64,000 nt of DNA, from assembly GCA_013396755.1 (NCBI GenBank), contig VWZF01005256.1:335275-399274 (forward strand). Reading direction: 5' to 3'. The stretch's first letter is position 1. Each line of letters begins with the position of its first letter. Under the pieces are notes generated by a model. The model made no database searches. It saw nothing but the letters and a program-made list of their open reading frames with translations, and was not told the origin of the DNA. Source of the stretch: Sclerurus mexicanus (taxonomy: Eukaryota; Chordata; Aves; Passeriformes; Furnariidae). The translations under genes and the position numbers were made by a program. This document shows, in pieces, positions 1 to 9,580 of this stretch.

Positions 1-167
1 GGGCAGTGGGCACAGCACCAAGGCTGTCAGAGCTCAAAGAGCGTTTGGATGATCCTCTCAGGCACATGGTGTGAGTCTTGGGGATGGTCCTGTTTAGTGG
101 CAGGAGTTGGACTGGATGATCCTTGAGGATCCCTTCCAACTCAGGATGTTCTGTGATTCTGTGATTG
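1..167 (+). repeat. CR1 LINE 3' tail, cut by window start
   Basis: The stretch carries the typical avian CR1 3' end: GTTGGACTGGATGATCCTTG, then CCCTTCCAACTCAGGAT, then the terminal octamer-like repeat TTCTGTGATTCTGTGAT. Only the tail is present, as expected for 5'-truncated copies. It lies in an upstream intron of PSD2. Confidence 0.9.
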
Positions 168-1204
168 GGAATGAAATACACTTCCAGGATGGAATCTTCT
201 TCCCATGCTGGACCACAATTCAGTTTACTGAAGATTTTGACTGCTTGGCCAGCAGCAGAAGGAGCCATGAAGCTGACACTACACGTCATTGCTGCTCCTG
301 GAGCAGAGGGATTGGGGTTTCTTTGCTGTTTCCAGGCTTGCAGCAATACCCATCCATTAACATAGTTGATTATGTTAGCTTAAGGTGTTTACAGTTTAAA
401 AAAGAGTGAGGATGACACTGACATAGCAGTTAGAAGACCAATGACCTTCAGGAACAAACGTTTCAGACCGAGGGCTTTCTTTATGGACAAGGACTGAAGA
501 AGCAAAACATCCAAGGTTTGTTTGGATTATGAAAGTGTCTGATGAATAACAGGCATGACTGATGTGTAATTAGCAGGAGGGACCAGAATTGCCAAGGATG
601 CCCCAAGGAATAGCATTTGGAACAACAACAAAAATAAAGCTAAGGAATGTTTGGGCAAAGGATTTGGGCAAAAAGGGGTTTCTTAGTCATGAACTGCTGC
701 CAGACTATGCTATATCCCTCTTCAGGGGATTCCTTGGGCTGGGCTTGGCTGTAGACAGCATCTACCAGGCTTGCAGATACAGAACAGAAGGATGAGACCA
801 TGGAAACAAAGTCTTTTCCCTGTCATTTCCAAACATTCCCAGCACTGCAAGAGGGAGTGGAAAAACATCCACCTGTCCTGTGGATTCCTGGTGCCATTTC
901 TTACCTATGGGGTGGTTTGCAGAACAAAGGAGTTGTACAATATAGAAGGAAGTGCTGTGCCAGCCTCCCAAGGTCTCAGCAGAAGATGCCTGCAGAAAAA
1001 AAATAAGGTAGAACCTGGCTTGAGCACAGATCACTGGGAAAAGATTCTCTGATGTGAAGATAGAGGAGAAAGTACCTGCTTCCAGACTCACCTGACATCA
1101 CAGAGCACAGGTTCAGCATGTTCCGCTTCTTGGCTCAGACCAAATCAAGGATCTAGACTTTAAATTCCCATAAGTTTAATAGGAAACTCTCATCCATTTA
1201 ATTT

Positions 1205-1385
1205 TGAGGAGCAAAACGAATATAAATAAGAATGAGACATAGAGGGAAGGCAGGGAGGAAGGAGGGCCTGGGGAAGTAGATGGAAGTAGAAAGGAAGAAT
1301 GACCGGATGAAGAGGTGGACATAAAACAGGCAGAAGCGTGGTGGGTGGGTGGACAGGGAGGCAGAAGGCAGAGAGAACCTGCTTC
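1205..1385. repeat. Polypurine (GGAA/GAAG-rich) tract
   Basis: About 180 bases are strongly biased to A and G on the + strand, with runs such as GGGAAGGCAGGGAGGAAGG. This is simple, low-complexity intronic sequence. Confidence 0.6.
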
Positions 1386-2220
1386 ATTCAACCTTACGCT
1401 GATTTACTGGGCCCAGCATTAGAAAAAGAAGATTTGGCTTTTCCTTACACCAACACTGATGCCTGAGAGCCTGAAATCCATAGAGGCACTACCTGATGAT
1501 CCCATTCAAGCTGAGGACCTGCATTAGTCAAAGCACTTTGAAGCCGTAGCAGTTTCTTCCTGTCACGCACCATTAAGCCAAGTTATTTGCATTGCATTTT
1601 CAGAAAGCTTGCCTTGAATTAAGAGTTCCTGGGCAGCACAGTCCGATTTATTTTATCCAAAGAGCTTCAGCCTTGGAAAAACATCTTGAATTGAGGGATC
1701 TCTACAATATATGAGGCCCGAGCAGCAATGTCTTCTTCAAGCAAATATTTCTTTCAAAGTGGGGGAACACATTAGGTCTTCACAAGGCAAAACATTTGTT
1801 TTTCTTTGCTACGAGGCTAATAGCCCATTCCTCTGGCTACTGAAATCCCCCCCATGGACAGGTCATTTATAACTGCCCACCTGAAGGCCCACCCAAATGC
1901 AGGGTGCCTGAAGTATTCCACCTTCCTTTGCTTGGAAAGCCAGGGCTTCTCTTTGGGGTTCATCAACCCGAGGAGTCATTGCCCGACATTCCTGGGTGGC
2001 CCCACAGCATTTCTTTGCACAATGCCAAGTTTTAAATGCTGATTAACACACTATGGCAACCTCTCTCCTGGATGGGATGATTGCTTCAAAAAAGAAGGGA
2101 AGAAGGGCTTCAGAAGCTTATATCCCATCAGGAGCAAGAGTTTGTGAGAGCCACATCCATGGGCTAGGGAGTGCTGGTGCTCTGAAGACAACAGAGGGGA
2201 AACCTTTCTGACCCTGCACC

Positions 2221-2264
2221 AGAGAACAGCCTCCCTGACCAGAGAACAGCCTCCCTGACCAGAG
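2221..2264. repeat. 20-bp tandem duplication
   Basis: The unit AGAGAACAGCCTCCCTGACC occurs twice without mismatch (2221-2240 and 2241-2260), followed by the start of a third copy (AGAG). Confidence 0.9.
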
Positions 2265-2624
2265 TTGCCATCCAGGAGCCTGCAGCATGGCTCTTCCAGA
2301 ACAGCTGGATTTGTATCATTGGGACACAGTAAAAAAACACCTTTTGCAAATCTGCAGAACAGTCCACACTCTGGCTTGAGAGCTGAGGAAGGGCTGGGAC
2401 AGATAGACCACCACCATCAGGCAGAGCTGCCATGGTGCAGATACCAGTCAAGGAAAGAAAATTATAGTGTATTAGTCCTGTAGCACTGTAATCCTCAGGA
2501 CAAGGCATTTCCTTCCAGGGACACCCTGTCCTGGCGTGGCCTCGGACATAGTCAGCGTGATGGGGTGATGGTTTGCTTTAGCCGGGGCCAGGTTCTCTTA
2601 TATCACCTATCCATGTGTGTAGGC

Positions 2625-2660
2625 ATCCATCCATCTGTCCGTCCTTCCATCCCACCATCC
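2625..2660. repeat. Degenerate TCCA tetranucleotide run
   Basis: An imperfect series of ATCC/TCCA/TCCG units, for example ATCCATCCATCTGTCCGTCC, typical of a decaying microsatellite. Confidence 0.6.
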
Positions 2661-3149
2661 AGCTGGACCAGCTGTTGAGCTCACTGGGGTGCAGAGTGGG
2701 AGGCAGGGTACTGCTTGAAGTGGCTGGGAGCTCAGACACTGGGAAAGCAAAAGGTAAACGCAGGATTGACTGAACTCTACTTTTTCCTAAAAAGTGCTGT
2801 GCCAAGATCATCCTTTCAGAATCCCATGTTTGGTATTTTCTACCTCTTTATAAAATATATACATATATAGTTATTGCCTAATTCCCTGCTTGTATGAAAT
2901 TGTCCTTCAGTGGAGAAAGCAAAACAGGAATCCAGGGAATGCTGCTGCAATTCACAAGTGCCAGTCTAATGAATTACAGGGGTGACCATGACAAAGGGGC
3001 AATGAAGAGACACCAAGAGTGGTTCAGGTGGGCCATGCTCAGCCTGGAAGCTGCCCAGCAAACCCCACACCTGTATGGAAAAGCACTGGTTGCAGGGATG
3101 CTGCTGTTCCAGGGCTACCTGAGCCCAGACCCTCCTCCCCACAAAGCTG

Positions 3150-3426
3150 GAGTGATAGGACAAGGAGTAGTGGGTTCAAACTGAAAGAGAGGAAATTCAG
3201 GTTGGACAAATGAAAAAAAATCTTTATTGTGAGGATGGGCAGGCCCTGGCACAGGTTGCCCAGAGAAGCTGTGGCTGCCCCATCCCTGAGAGTGTTCAAG
3301 ACCAGGTTGGACAGGTCTTGGAGCAACCTGGTCTAGTGGAAGGTGTCCCTGCCCATGGCAAGGGGTTGGAATGAGTTGAGCTTTAAGGTCCCTTCCAACC
3401 CAAACCATTCTGTGGTTCTGTGATTC
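3150..3426 (+). repeat. CR1 LINE 3' fragment
   Basis: Recognisable CR1 blocks appear in order: a GGACAAG/GGTTCAAACTGAAAGAG segment, GGTTGGACAAATGAAA, CACAGGTTGCCCAGAGAAGC, GAGTGTTCAAGACCAGGTTGG, and a tail with CCCTTCCAACCCAAACCATTC and TGTGGTTCTGTGATTC. It sits in the PSD2 intron about 400 bp before the first coding exon of the window. Confidence 0.92.
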
Positions 3427-3828
3427 AGTGAAGCTGCAGTGCCAGGGCAGGCGCTCAGTGATACCCACTATCAACTGGGAATTGCGTCCCAGCTTGAGCT
3501 CTGAGCTGTGGGGGCAGCTCTGCAATGCCTTGGCCCTGCCTTGTGCCTTCCCATGAAGCCTCAGGCATGTGCCGAGTTAGAGATAACTATTGATAATTAT
3601 GTTTAAAACTTTCATCTCCTTCTTCACATCTTCCCAGTGAACTTAATGATGGAAGCAGTTGCCAGATGTTAATTATTATCATTATCAGCCCCTAGCATTT
3701 ACTGTACAAAGCAGTGCTTTTCCTGGTCTTGGCACTGTGTGATTATAGTGCACTGAGAAAGGCAGGTTCATTAAAGCAGCCCGCAAGTGTTAGTGTTGTC
3801 ATTATCCAATTAACGTTCCTCTTCACAG

Positions 3829-3986
3829 GATGAATATAAACCTGACAAAGACCTCTCTGAAGTGGATCTGAAGAACGCCATCCGTGTGCACCACGCCTTA
3901 GCCACAAAAGCCTCTGACTACAGCAAGAAGTCCAATGTGCTCAAGCTGAAGACAGCTGACTGGAGAGTCTTCCTCTTCCAGGCCCC
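3829..3986 (+). CDS. PSD2: PSD2 exon: C-terminal half of PH domain
   Basis: This exon encodes part of the pleckstrin-homology domain of an EFA6-family ARF6 exchange factor (PSD2/EFA6C). The PH domain targets these proteins to phosphoinositide-rich plasma membrane next to the catalytic Sec7 domain. The acceptor is CTCTTCACAG before 3829 and the donor GTGAGT is at 3987; the exon enters in phase 0 and ends two bases into a proline codon. It reads DEYKPDKDLSE, then the family-diagnostic NAIRVHHALAT and the beta strand ADWRVFLFQAP. I know the human paralogue PSD to have nearly the same blocks. PSD2 is preferred over PSD, PSD3 and PSD4 because the next gene is NRG2, its usual neighbour. Sec7 and earlier exons lie left of the window. 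Confidence 0.94.
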
Positions 3987-4996
3987 GTGAGTACCAGCTC
4001 TTCCCTGGATGGGCAGCCTGATCTCCAGCCACTGCCAGAGTCCCCAGAGCTGCCCAGATCAGCACACACAGTAGGAGACAGGGCTGGGGGAGCAAAGGGC
4101 TGAAGGTGATGTCTGTAGGGCTGTGCAAAGGACTTGATGAGAGGTCACAGTTTCTTGGTAGCTTTGTGACAGTCCTAGAGGTCCTTCTCATCTGTCACCA
4201 AGCTGGGCAGAGCAGGATGAGCTGGGGTGAAAAGGGCTGAGTAAAGGGCTCCTCTTGCTAATATCTGTTGGCAGCCTATGAAAGGGAGAGGATCTATGTG
4301 GTGCATTGAACTAAGAAGATGATTGTTCCACTCATCATCTTGCGATGGGGAAACTGTCTAAAGCTCCTCAAAGAAGTCTTCTCAGCCAGGCTAGGTCTTC
4401 TTCCTTCCTTAGTCCATTGCAGAGGAAAGCTGTGCTGCTAGGAAGTGTCAAGTGTGATTGAGTCATCTTCTGTCTTACCTTTCTTGTGTCTTCTGCTGAG
4501 GGAGGTGATATTGTAAGTTGGGATGGAGTACTAGCAAGCTTCACTTCTGAATTTGTGCAGAAAAAGTCCACTTGAAGGCTTGGGGGAGCAGTGCCTGAAC
4601 AGATTTGATGAGAGACCCTGGGCAGTGTCCCACAAATGACATGGCTAAGGGGTCCATCCTGCTTCATGGGACCTCTGTTGTGTGGCTCTCACTTTCCTTG
4701 GCCCTGGCCTCTCCGCAGCTCCTCAGGAACGCAATCAGAGCTGATGAGGAAGGCAGAACTGCCAGGACTTTGAGAGACAGGGAGAAGCCCTGAAATGATC
4801 AGGGCACTGTAGAGGACCCAATTATCCAAGGCTTCCCTCTGTTCACAACCCAAGGTGGCACAGAAGTGGCTTCAAAGTAAGGCCACTGTTGGCCCTCCTG
4901 AGCATGGGTGGCTCCAGGACTGCTGTTGTGAGCTGGTTGGTCCTGGATCACAAGCATTTTCAGACACCCTCTCTCTTCTCCCCTCCTCCATAACAG
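3987..4996 (+). other. PSD2: PSD2 intron
   Basis: An intron of 1010 bp running from donor GTGAGT at 3987 to acceptor CCATAACAG ending at 4996. I see no additional gene or repeat in it. Confidence 0.9.
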
Positions 4997-5141
4997 GAGT
5001 AAGGAAGAAATGCTCTCTTGGATCCTGCGAATCAACCTTGTCGCTGCCATTTTCTCTGCTCCAGCCTTTCCAGCTGCAATCTGCTCCATGAAGAAGTTCT
5101 GCCGCCCACTCCTGCCTTCGTCCATGACCAAGCTGTGCCAG
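4997..5141 (+). CDS. PSD2: PSD2 exon: PH C-terminal helix and following linker
   Basis: Spliced after 3829-3986, the split proline codon is completed and the frame continues with SKEEMLSWILRINLVAA. This is the amphipathic C-terminal helix of the PH fold with its invariant tryptophan. The conserved EFA6 linker FSAPAFPAA and the (K)KF(C)RPLLPSS segment follow. The donor GTAATG is at 5142 and the exon ends at a codon boundary (phase 0). These blocks match what I know of the EFA6 family, in which this junction region follows the PH domain and precedes a coiled-coil tail. Confidence 0.95.
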
Positions 5142-6186
5142 GTAATGTGAGAGAAGGAGTGCTGGAGGGGTGCCCAGTGCTCATAAAGCCCTTCAGCAGG
5201 CAGCTCCTGCTGAGCTTATCTGCAGGTCCCCGTTTTCTGCCTGATGGACACACTCAGGTGCTCAGGGCAGGAACAGGGGAGTGGAGCAGGCGACCTGGAT
5301 GGACATGGAAAATCCTGGTGTCTGGCCAATGCTTCCTCTGCAATGGCTGTGGACAACCCTACCCACACCTGCCTGTTTGGCTGTTGGTTCTGGCTTGTTT
5401 ATTACTCTTTGCCCTTCACATCCCAGCACCTCCCTGTTGCTGGAGTTGACACAGCTGAATAGCTCCATAGTTGATGCTGCAGAGCCCAATAGCTAATTAC
5501 AGCCCAGATTTATTTTATATCAAGAGGTGGCACCCTCTTGTTTCTTGAGCTGAAAAGCCACAGGTGAAAGGAGATTCTCAGCCTCACACAGTAGGGAAGT
5601 TTCTGGAAGCAAGGGGTCCCAGTGAATGAGGCCAGAGCAGCCTAAGGCTCAGATAACCAAGAGCAGCTTTTGTTTCCCTGTCCAGGGAAGTCCCAATATG
5701 CCTTAGCACCTACAAAAGGTAGGGACACACTGCCACTGCCCCCCAGGAAAGGGGAGAACAGCCTGAAATGTCAGGGCAGAGGTACCACTCCTCTCTACTG
5801 AGCCAGATGTGGCCAGATGTCTCCTTTCTCAGAGCCCAAATGGGAAGGGTACTTTTATCTTGAAAAGAGCAGGATAAGCAGCTCTTGGGACAGTGCTGGT
5901 TCTGCCTGGCTGTTCGAGGATGTGGAACATTTCAGGTTTATGATGCTAAAGATGCCCATGTGCCAAAAAAAATCCACTCTTGGCGCTTGAGATACCTGAG
6001 TTTTGGACTCACCTGTGTTTCCACCGCTCCTTATCAGATGGATTTGCAAATGCACCACACATCTTTGGCTCCAGCACAGTAGCTGAGCTTTTGTCCTTGC
6101 AGAGAGAGCTCTCACATCGACAGGCAGGCGGTGCACTTGGGTGCTGCACTCCCACGTTTTAATACCTGACATGCTTTTCTCTGCAG
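5142..6186 (+). other. PSD2: PSD2 intron
   Basis: An intron of 1045 bp from GTAATG to TTTTCTCTGCAG. No repeat family, RNA gene or extra exon recognised. Confidence 0.9.
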
Positions 6187-6330
6187 GAGGAACAGCTGAG
6201 GTCTCATGAAAATAAAATGAAGCAGATTGCAGACGAATTAGCAGAGCATAAATTACATCCTGTAGAGAAGAGCCTCAAGTCAAAAGAGGCTGAGGAATAC
6301 AGACTCAAAGAACATTACCTAATATTTGAG
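6187..6330 (+). CDS. PSD2: PSD2 exon: coiled-coil part of C-terminal tail
   Basis: A 144-bp, phase 0-0 exon between TTCTCTGCAG and GTAAAG. It encodes 48 highly charged residues, beginning EEQLRSHENKMKQIADELAE and ending EAEEYRLKEHYLIFE. The Leu, Ile and Met spacing and the absence of helix breakers over most of its length fit a coiled coil. In the EFA6 family the C-terminal coiled-coil tail helps organise cortical actin and membrane ruffles independently of the exchange activity; that role is family knowledge, not something shown here. The exon is symmetric, so skipping would keep the frame. Confidence 0.94.
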
Positions 6331-7650
6331 GTAAAGGAACTTTCATCTTTTCTGTGATAAATGATACCTTGGCTGATTGAGGAGAACTAAGAACTCTGGG
6401 GTGGGTGCTGTGAGCCTGGGAGAGCGTGAAAGGAGAGAGAAGGACAAGGGCTCCCAAGCTGGATGGGTGTCTTGGGGCAGCAGCAAGCCTCCCTGTTTTG
6501 CACTGAGGCTAAAAAAAGACATAACAGACATTTCCTCCCCTCTGTTATTTCTATCCAGAAGAGGGGAAAACTGATGAGAGAAAGAAAATCTTCCTTTACT
6601 GTGTCAAATCTTGACATTTCCTCAGGTCCCAAGTAAGAAAGTGGCTTATTTCTCAGTGTGCATCAGTCTTTTGCAGCAACATTAATAAAAAGTGAAGGGA
6701 ATCCCTTGGAGAATTAATCTTGTTTTGCTGCAACTATTTCTGTAAATAGAGCCAAACCCAGCATTATAGCTGATTACAGACTCTTTGAGGATGCATGTAG
6801 CCAAGTTTTAACTCTCTTTAAAGTCTAAGAAGCATTTAATTGTGGGAGAAATGGGATATTTTGTTCCAGCGAGAGCTGAGTAGAAGGCGTGGTTCCTGCC
6901 ATATAGGTGTCAGTGGGAAGGGACTGCTCAAGGCCTCCAGTCCTGCTTTCAGCAGGAACTTGGATTATTCCGAGTCTTAGCTCAGACTGAGTGTCTGAGC
7001 CTCAGAAATCTCCTGGGTGGAAATGTCCCACCTCCCTCATGCCAGGGCTGCACCACCCTTTTGTGTAACACCCAAACTCTCCAAAGCCACAGCTTCTGGC
7101 TGCTGGTTGCCTTGTCTTTGTACCAACCTTTCAAATAGTTGCTGCTGCCTCCCATTTTCCAGGCACCTTGTTTCGGAGGCCTGCAGAGAATTCTCCATCC
7201 AAGCATTTCTCTGGGCTGCCTTTCCAGTCTTCAAGGAGTAGCTGGCACTTCCAGAGCATAATTCATCTCATCTGTCTTATGAGATGTGCTCTAGAAATGC
7301 TTGTTTCTCTGTGCTGACAAAGAAGCCAGTACAGGCTGCCTCTGAGGTGTTGATAGAAAGGTTGGGTATTGCACAAGTCCTTAAAAAGATCCCATCTAGC
7401 ACTGGAATAAGGGATCCAAGCAGAGAGGAGATGCCTCCCTTGATAGTGCACTCTGTGAGGAGCAATGGGGACACAACTCAGCAGCAGCAGGTGAATCACT
7501 GGATGGAAACAATAACAAGCATTTGTATTTGAACCAATCAAAGGGAACTCCTAAATCAGGAAGGAACAGATCTGTTGGTCTGATTTTTCCCCCAGTATTC
7601 TCCCTATACAGAGTGGCAGCCAAGACTTGTAAAAGCAGCTGGAGAGTCTT

Positions 7651-7685
<35 letters not shown>

Positions 7686-7857
7686 GGCTGTTCAGTCTTT
7701 GCACAGGCCAGACACTGTGCTGTGTTTAAACCTGTGGGGTGTGATTAGTGGGATCCTGACAATACAGGATGGGTTTTCCCGCAGTAGCAGATGGCATTGC
7801 CACACACACCGTGACTTGTCCCTGTTCCCAGGCTCTCTGTTCCCTCTTTCCCTGCAG
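6331..7857 (+). other. PSD2: PSD2 intron
   Basis: The last PSD2 coding intron, 1527 bp, with donor GTAAAG and acceptor TTTCCCTGCAG. It holds a (AC)15 microsatellite at 7653-7682. Nothing else recognised. Confidence 0.9.
7653..7682. repeat. (AC)15 microsatellite
   Basis: Fifteen uninterrupted AC units in the last coding intron of PSD2, likely length-polymorphic. Confidence 0.98.
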
Positions 7858-8064
7858 AAGAGCCGCTATGAGACGTACATCAACCTGCTGTGCATGAAGA
7901 TAAAAGTGGGGACAGATGACCTGGAGAGAATCGAGACCAGTTTCTTCAAGGTGGAGGCTGATGACCTTGCTTTGCGGAAGACACATTCAAGCCCTTCCTT
8001 GAGCCAGGGGCACATGTCTGTCAGCTGTAAGGCAGAAAAGGACATCTTAGAGCAGAACACTTAA
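7858..8064 (+). CDS. PSD2: PSD2 terminal coding exon
   Basis: The final 68 residues plus TAA stop. The frame runs on from the previous exon (phase 0) after acceptor TTTCCCTGCAG. It begins KSRYETYINLLCMKIKVG, equivalent to the (E)K(S/T)RYxTYxxLL motif that ends the coiled coil in EFA6 proteins. It continues through ALRKTHSSPSLSQGH, the conserved serine-rich motif near the C-terminus of the family, and ends KAEKDILEQNT. The length and ending look like a normal complete C-terminus. No frameshift or premature stop is seen across the four exons. Confidence 0.95.
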   Translation, partial: KSRYETYINLLCMKIKVGTDDLERIETSFFKVEADDLALRKTHSSPSLSQGHMSVSCKAEKDILEQNT

Positions 8065-8667
8065 CAAGGGATGTGTGCACAGGGGGATGAACCGGCGATG
8101 CTCTGCGCTCCTGGACTAGATCGATGAGCACAATTTTACCTAGGAATTTACGTGAGCAAAACCGTAGACATGTATGACATGGGGATTGCTCTAGTGAAAG
8201 AAATCAAAGAAGCTTTAGTTGACACTCTCTGACAATGCTCTGGCATTTCAGCATCATTTCTTCTTCATTCCCAACAGCACCAGTGGCTTTTCTTACCCTC
8301 CTGCTGCAGCCTGCACAACAAAGGGATGTGCTGGTTCTTCAAGGGCCAGGTTGCTCTTTTCTCCACCAGCCCTCTCTCTCCTCCTTCCCTCCCTGGAGTC
8401 CCCAGAGGTTCATGGTCACAGTCCCCGGCAGTGCAGGAAACTCAGCCGAGACGATGGTCTATGGCACCACCAGCGCTCCCAGAGAAGGCACAGAAGGGCA
8501 GGAGCTCGTTCCTCCCACGAGGGGAGCACCCTTCAGCATGTCATGACATGTCGGGTGTTGTGAGATGATCACTGACCGAGTGAGAGGTGTCCTCAGCGTG
8601 GCACATGGGAACATCCTCTGCCCCCGGCAGGAGAGGCCTGGAGTGCCCTCTGTCACCTTATCCTTTT

Positions 8668-8717
8668 TATATATATATATATACATATGAATATATATAA
8701 ATAAATATATATATATA
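8668..8717. repeat. AT-rich microsatellite in PSD2 3'UTR
   Basis: Interrupted TA dinucleotide array, (AT)n ATACATATGA (AT)n AAATAAAT (AT)n. It contains an AATAAA at 8700-8705, which is probably fortuitous but could act as a weak early polyadenylation signal. Confidence 0.9.
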
Positions 8718-9554
8718 AGGAAACTTTAACGTGGGTTTTTAACCTCAGTGTGCAAGTGAAGGCAAGCTGCCTGGGGAAGTCACTAGGGACGTGGAGGGTC
8801 TGACCAGCCCACCAGGATGTTTTAAAAATTGCAGTAGCCTACATGTCTTTTTTTTTTCTTTTTCTCCTTTTTCTACTCGAATGGAAATCCCACTCGGCTT
8901 TGCTGTGAAACATCGCTCTCCTGTTCCTGCTTATTCAGACAAACTGGCCAAGTGGCTGCTTATCTGGCAACCATGGCATCCACCACTTTGGGTTCAAGGC
9001 ACAATTGGAGCTGTGCAGCAGCTCCAGGGAACCTGTGCAGGAGCAATCCCGCCTGCCATCCCTGCTGGATCCCTCCATCCTGCGATGCACATGCTGTACT
9101 CTTTTAAGTGGGGAATTGTGTTTCTGTTCCTTTCTGCTGCCTGTGGTCCAATGATTTATTGTTGTGCTGAAGTGATTCCTCTGCATTTCAATGCCACGAC
9201 TGTCCTCCCACACTTTATTTATTTCACAGTTTGGTTTGGTCCTTTATTTCGGATTGCTTTTCTTTCCCCTCAGTGCATTCATAGTAATCAAGTTCCAGTT
9301 TTGAAGGATCTTGTAGCTGCTAATTACAGTCATTTATTGTTTATCTTTTGCAGCATTTTTTTAAACAAACAAAATAAGATTTATTTGGACCTTCAACGTT
9401 TGAGAGCCTATGGACTACTGTTTTCCATGATGGTTCATGACACTAAAAACCTCTCCCCAACTTTGTCACCTCTTCTTTTATCTCTGTTTCTTTGTACAGT
9501 TTGATAGTTTATTTGAAATGACGCACTAAGAATCATGTAAAAAAAAAGAATAAC

Positions 9555-9560
9555 AATAAA
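9555..9560 (+). terminator. PSD2: Candidate PSD2 polyadenylation signal AATAAA
   Basis: A canonical hexamer about 1.49 kb after the stop. An A-rich upstream context (GTAAAAAAAAAGAATAAC) precedes it and a GT-rich stretch (CTGTTGGTAAAG) follows within 20 bases. No better placed signal occurs before the CR1 copies at 12.3 kb. Confidence 0.75.
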
Positions 9561-9580
9561 GCTGAATCTGTTGGTAAAGA

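Larger units (their letters stand above)
168..3149 (+). other. PSD2: PSD2 intron, upstream part (5' end outside window)
   Basis: Intronic by position, since the first recognisable PSD2 exon begins at 3829 after a good acceptor. No exon of the Sec7 or early PH region is visible here. It contains a polypurine tract (about 1205-1385), a 20-bp tandem duplication (2221-2264) and a degenerate TCCA run (2625-2660). I see no other gene. Confidence 0.7.
8065..9580 (+). other. PSD2: PSD2 3' untranslated region
   Basis: AT-rich, non-repetitive sequence runs from the stop codon to a good cleavage context (AACAATAAAGCTG at 9552-9564 followed by a TGTTGGT-type GT-rich stretch). The exact cleavage site cannot be read from sequence alone. 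The end at about 9580 is inferred from the signal position. Confidence 0.75.

Noticed and set aside
8700..8705. AATAAA as the PSD2 polyadenylation signal
   Set aside because: Embedded in a TA microsatellite; the hexamer at 9555 has a better context.
8791..9504. 237-codon open frame on the + strand
   Set aside because: Lies wholly in the PSD2 3'UTR, is rich in Phe/Leu/Ser from T-rich DNA, and shows no domain or splice context.
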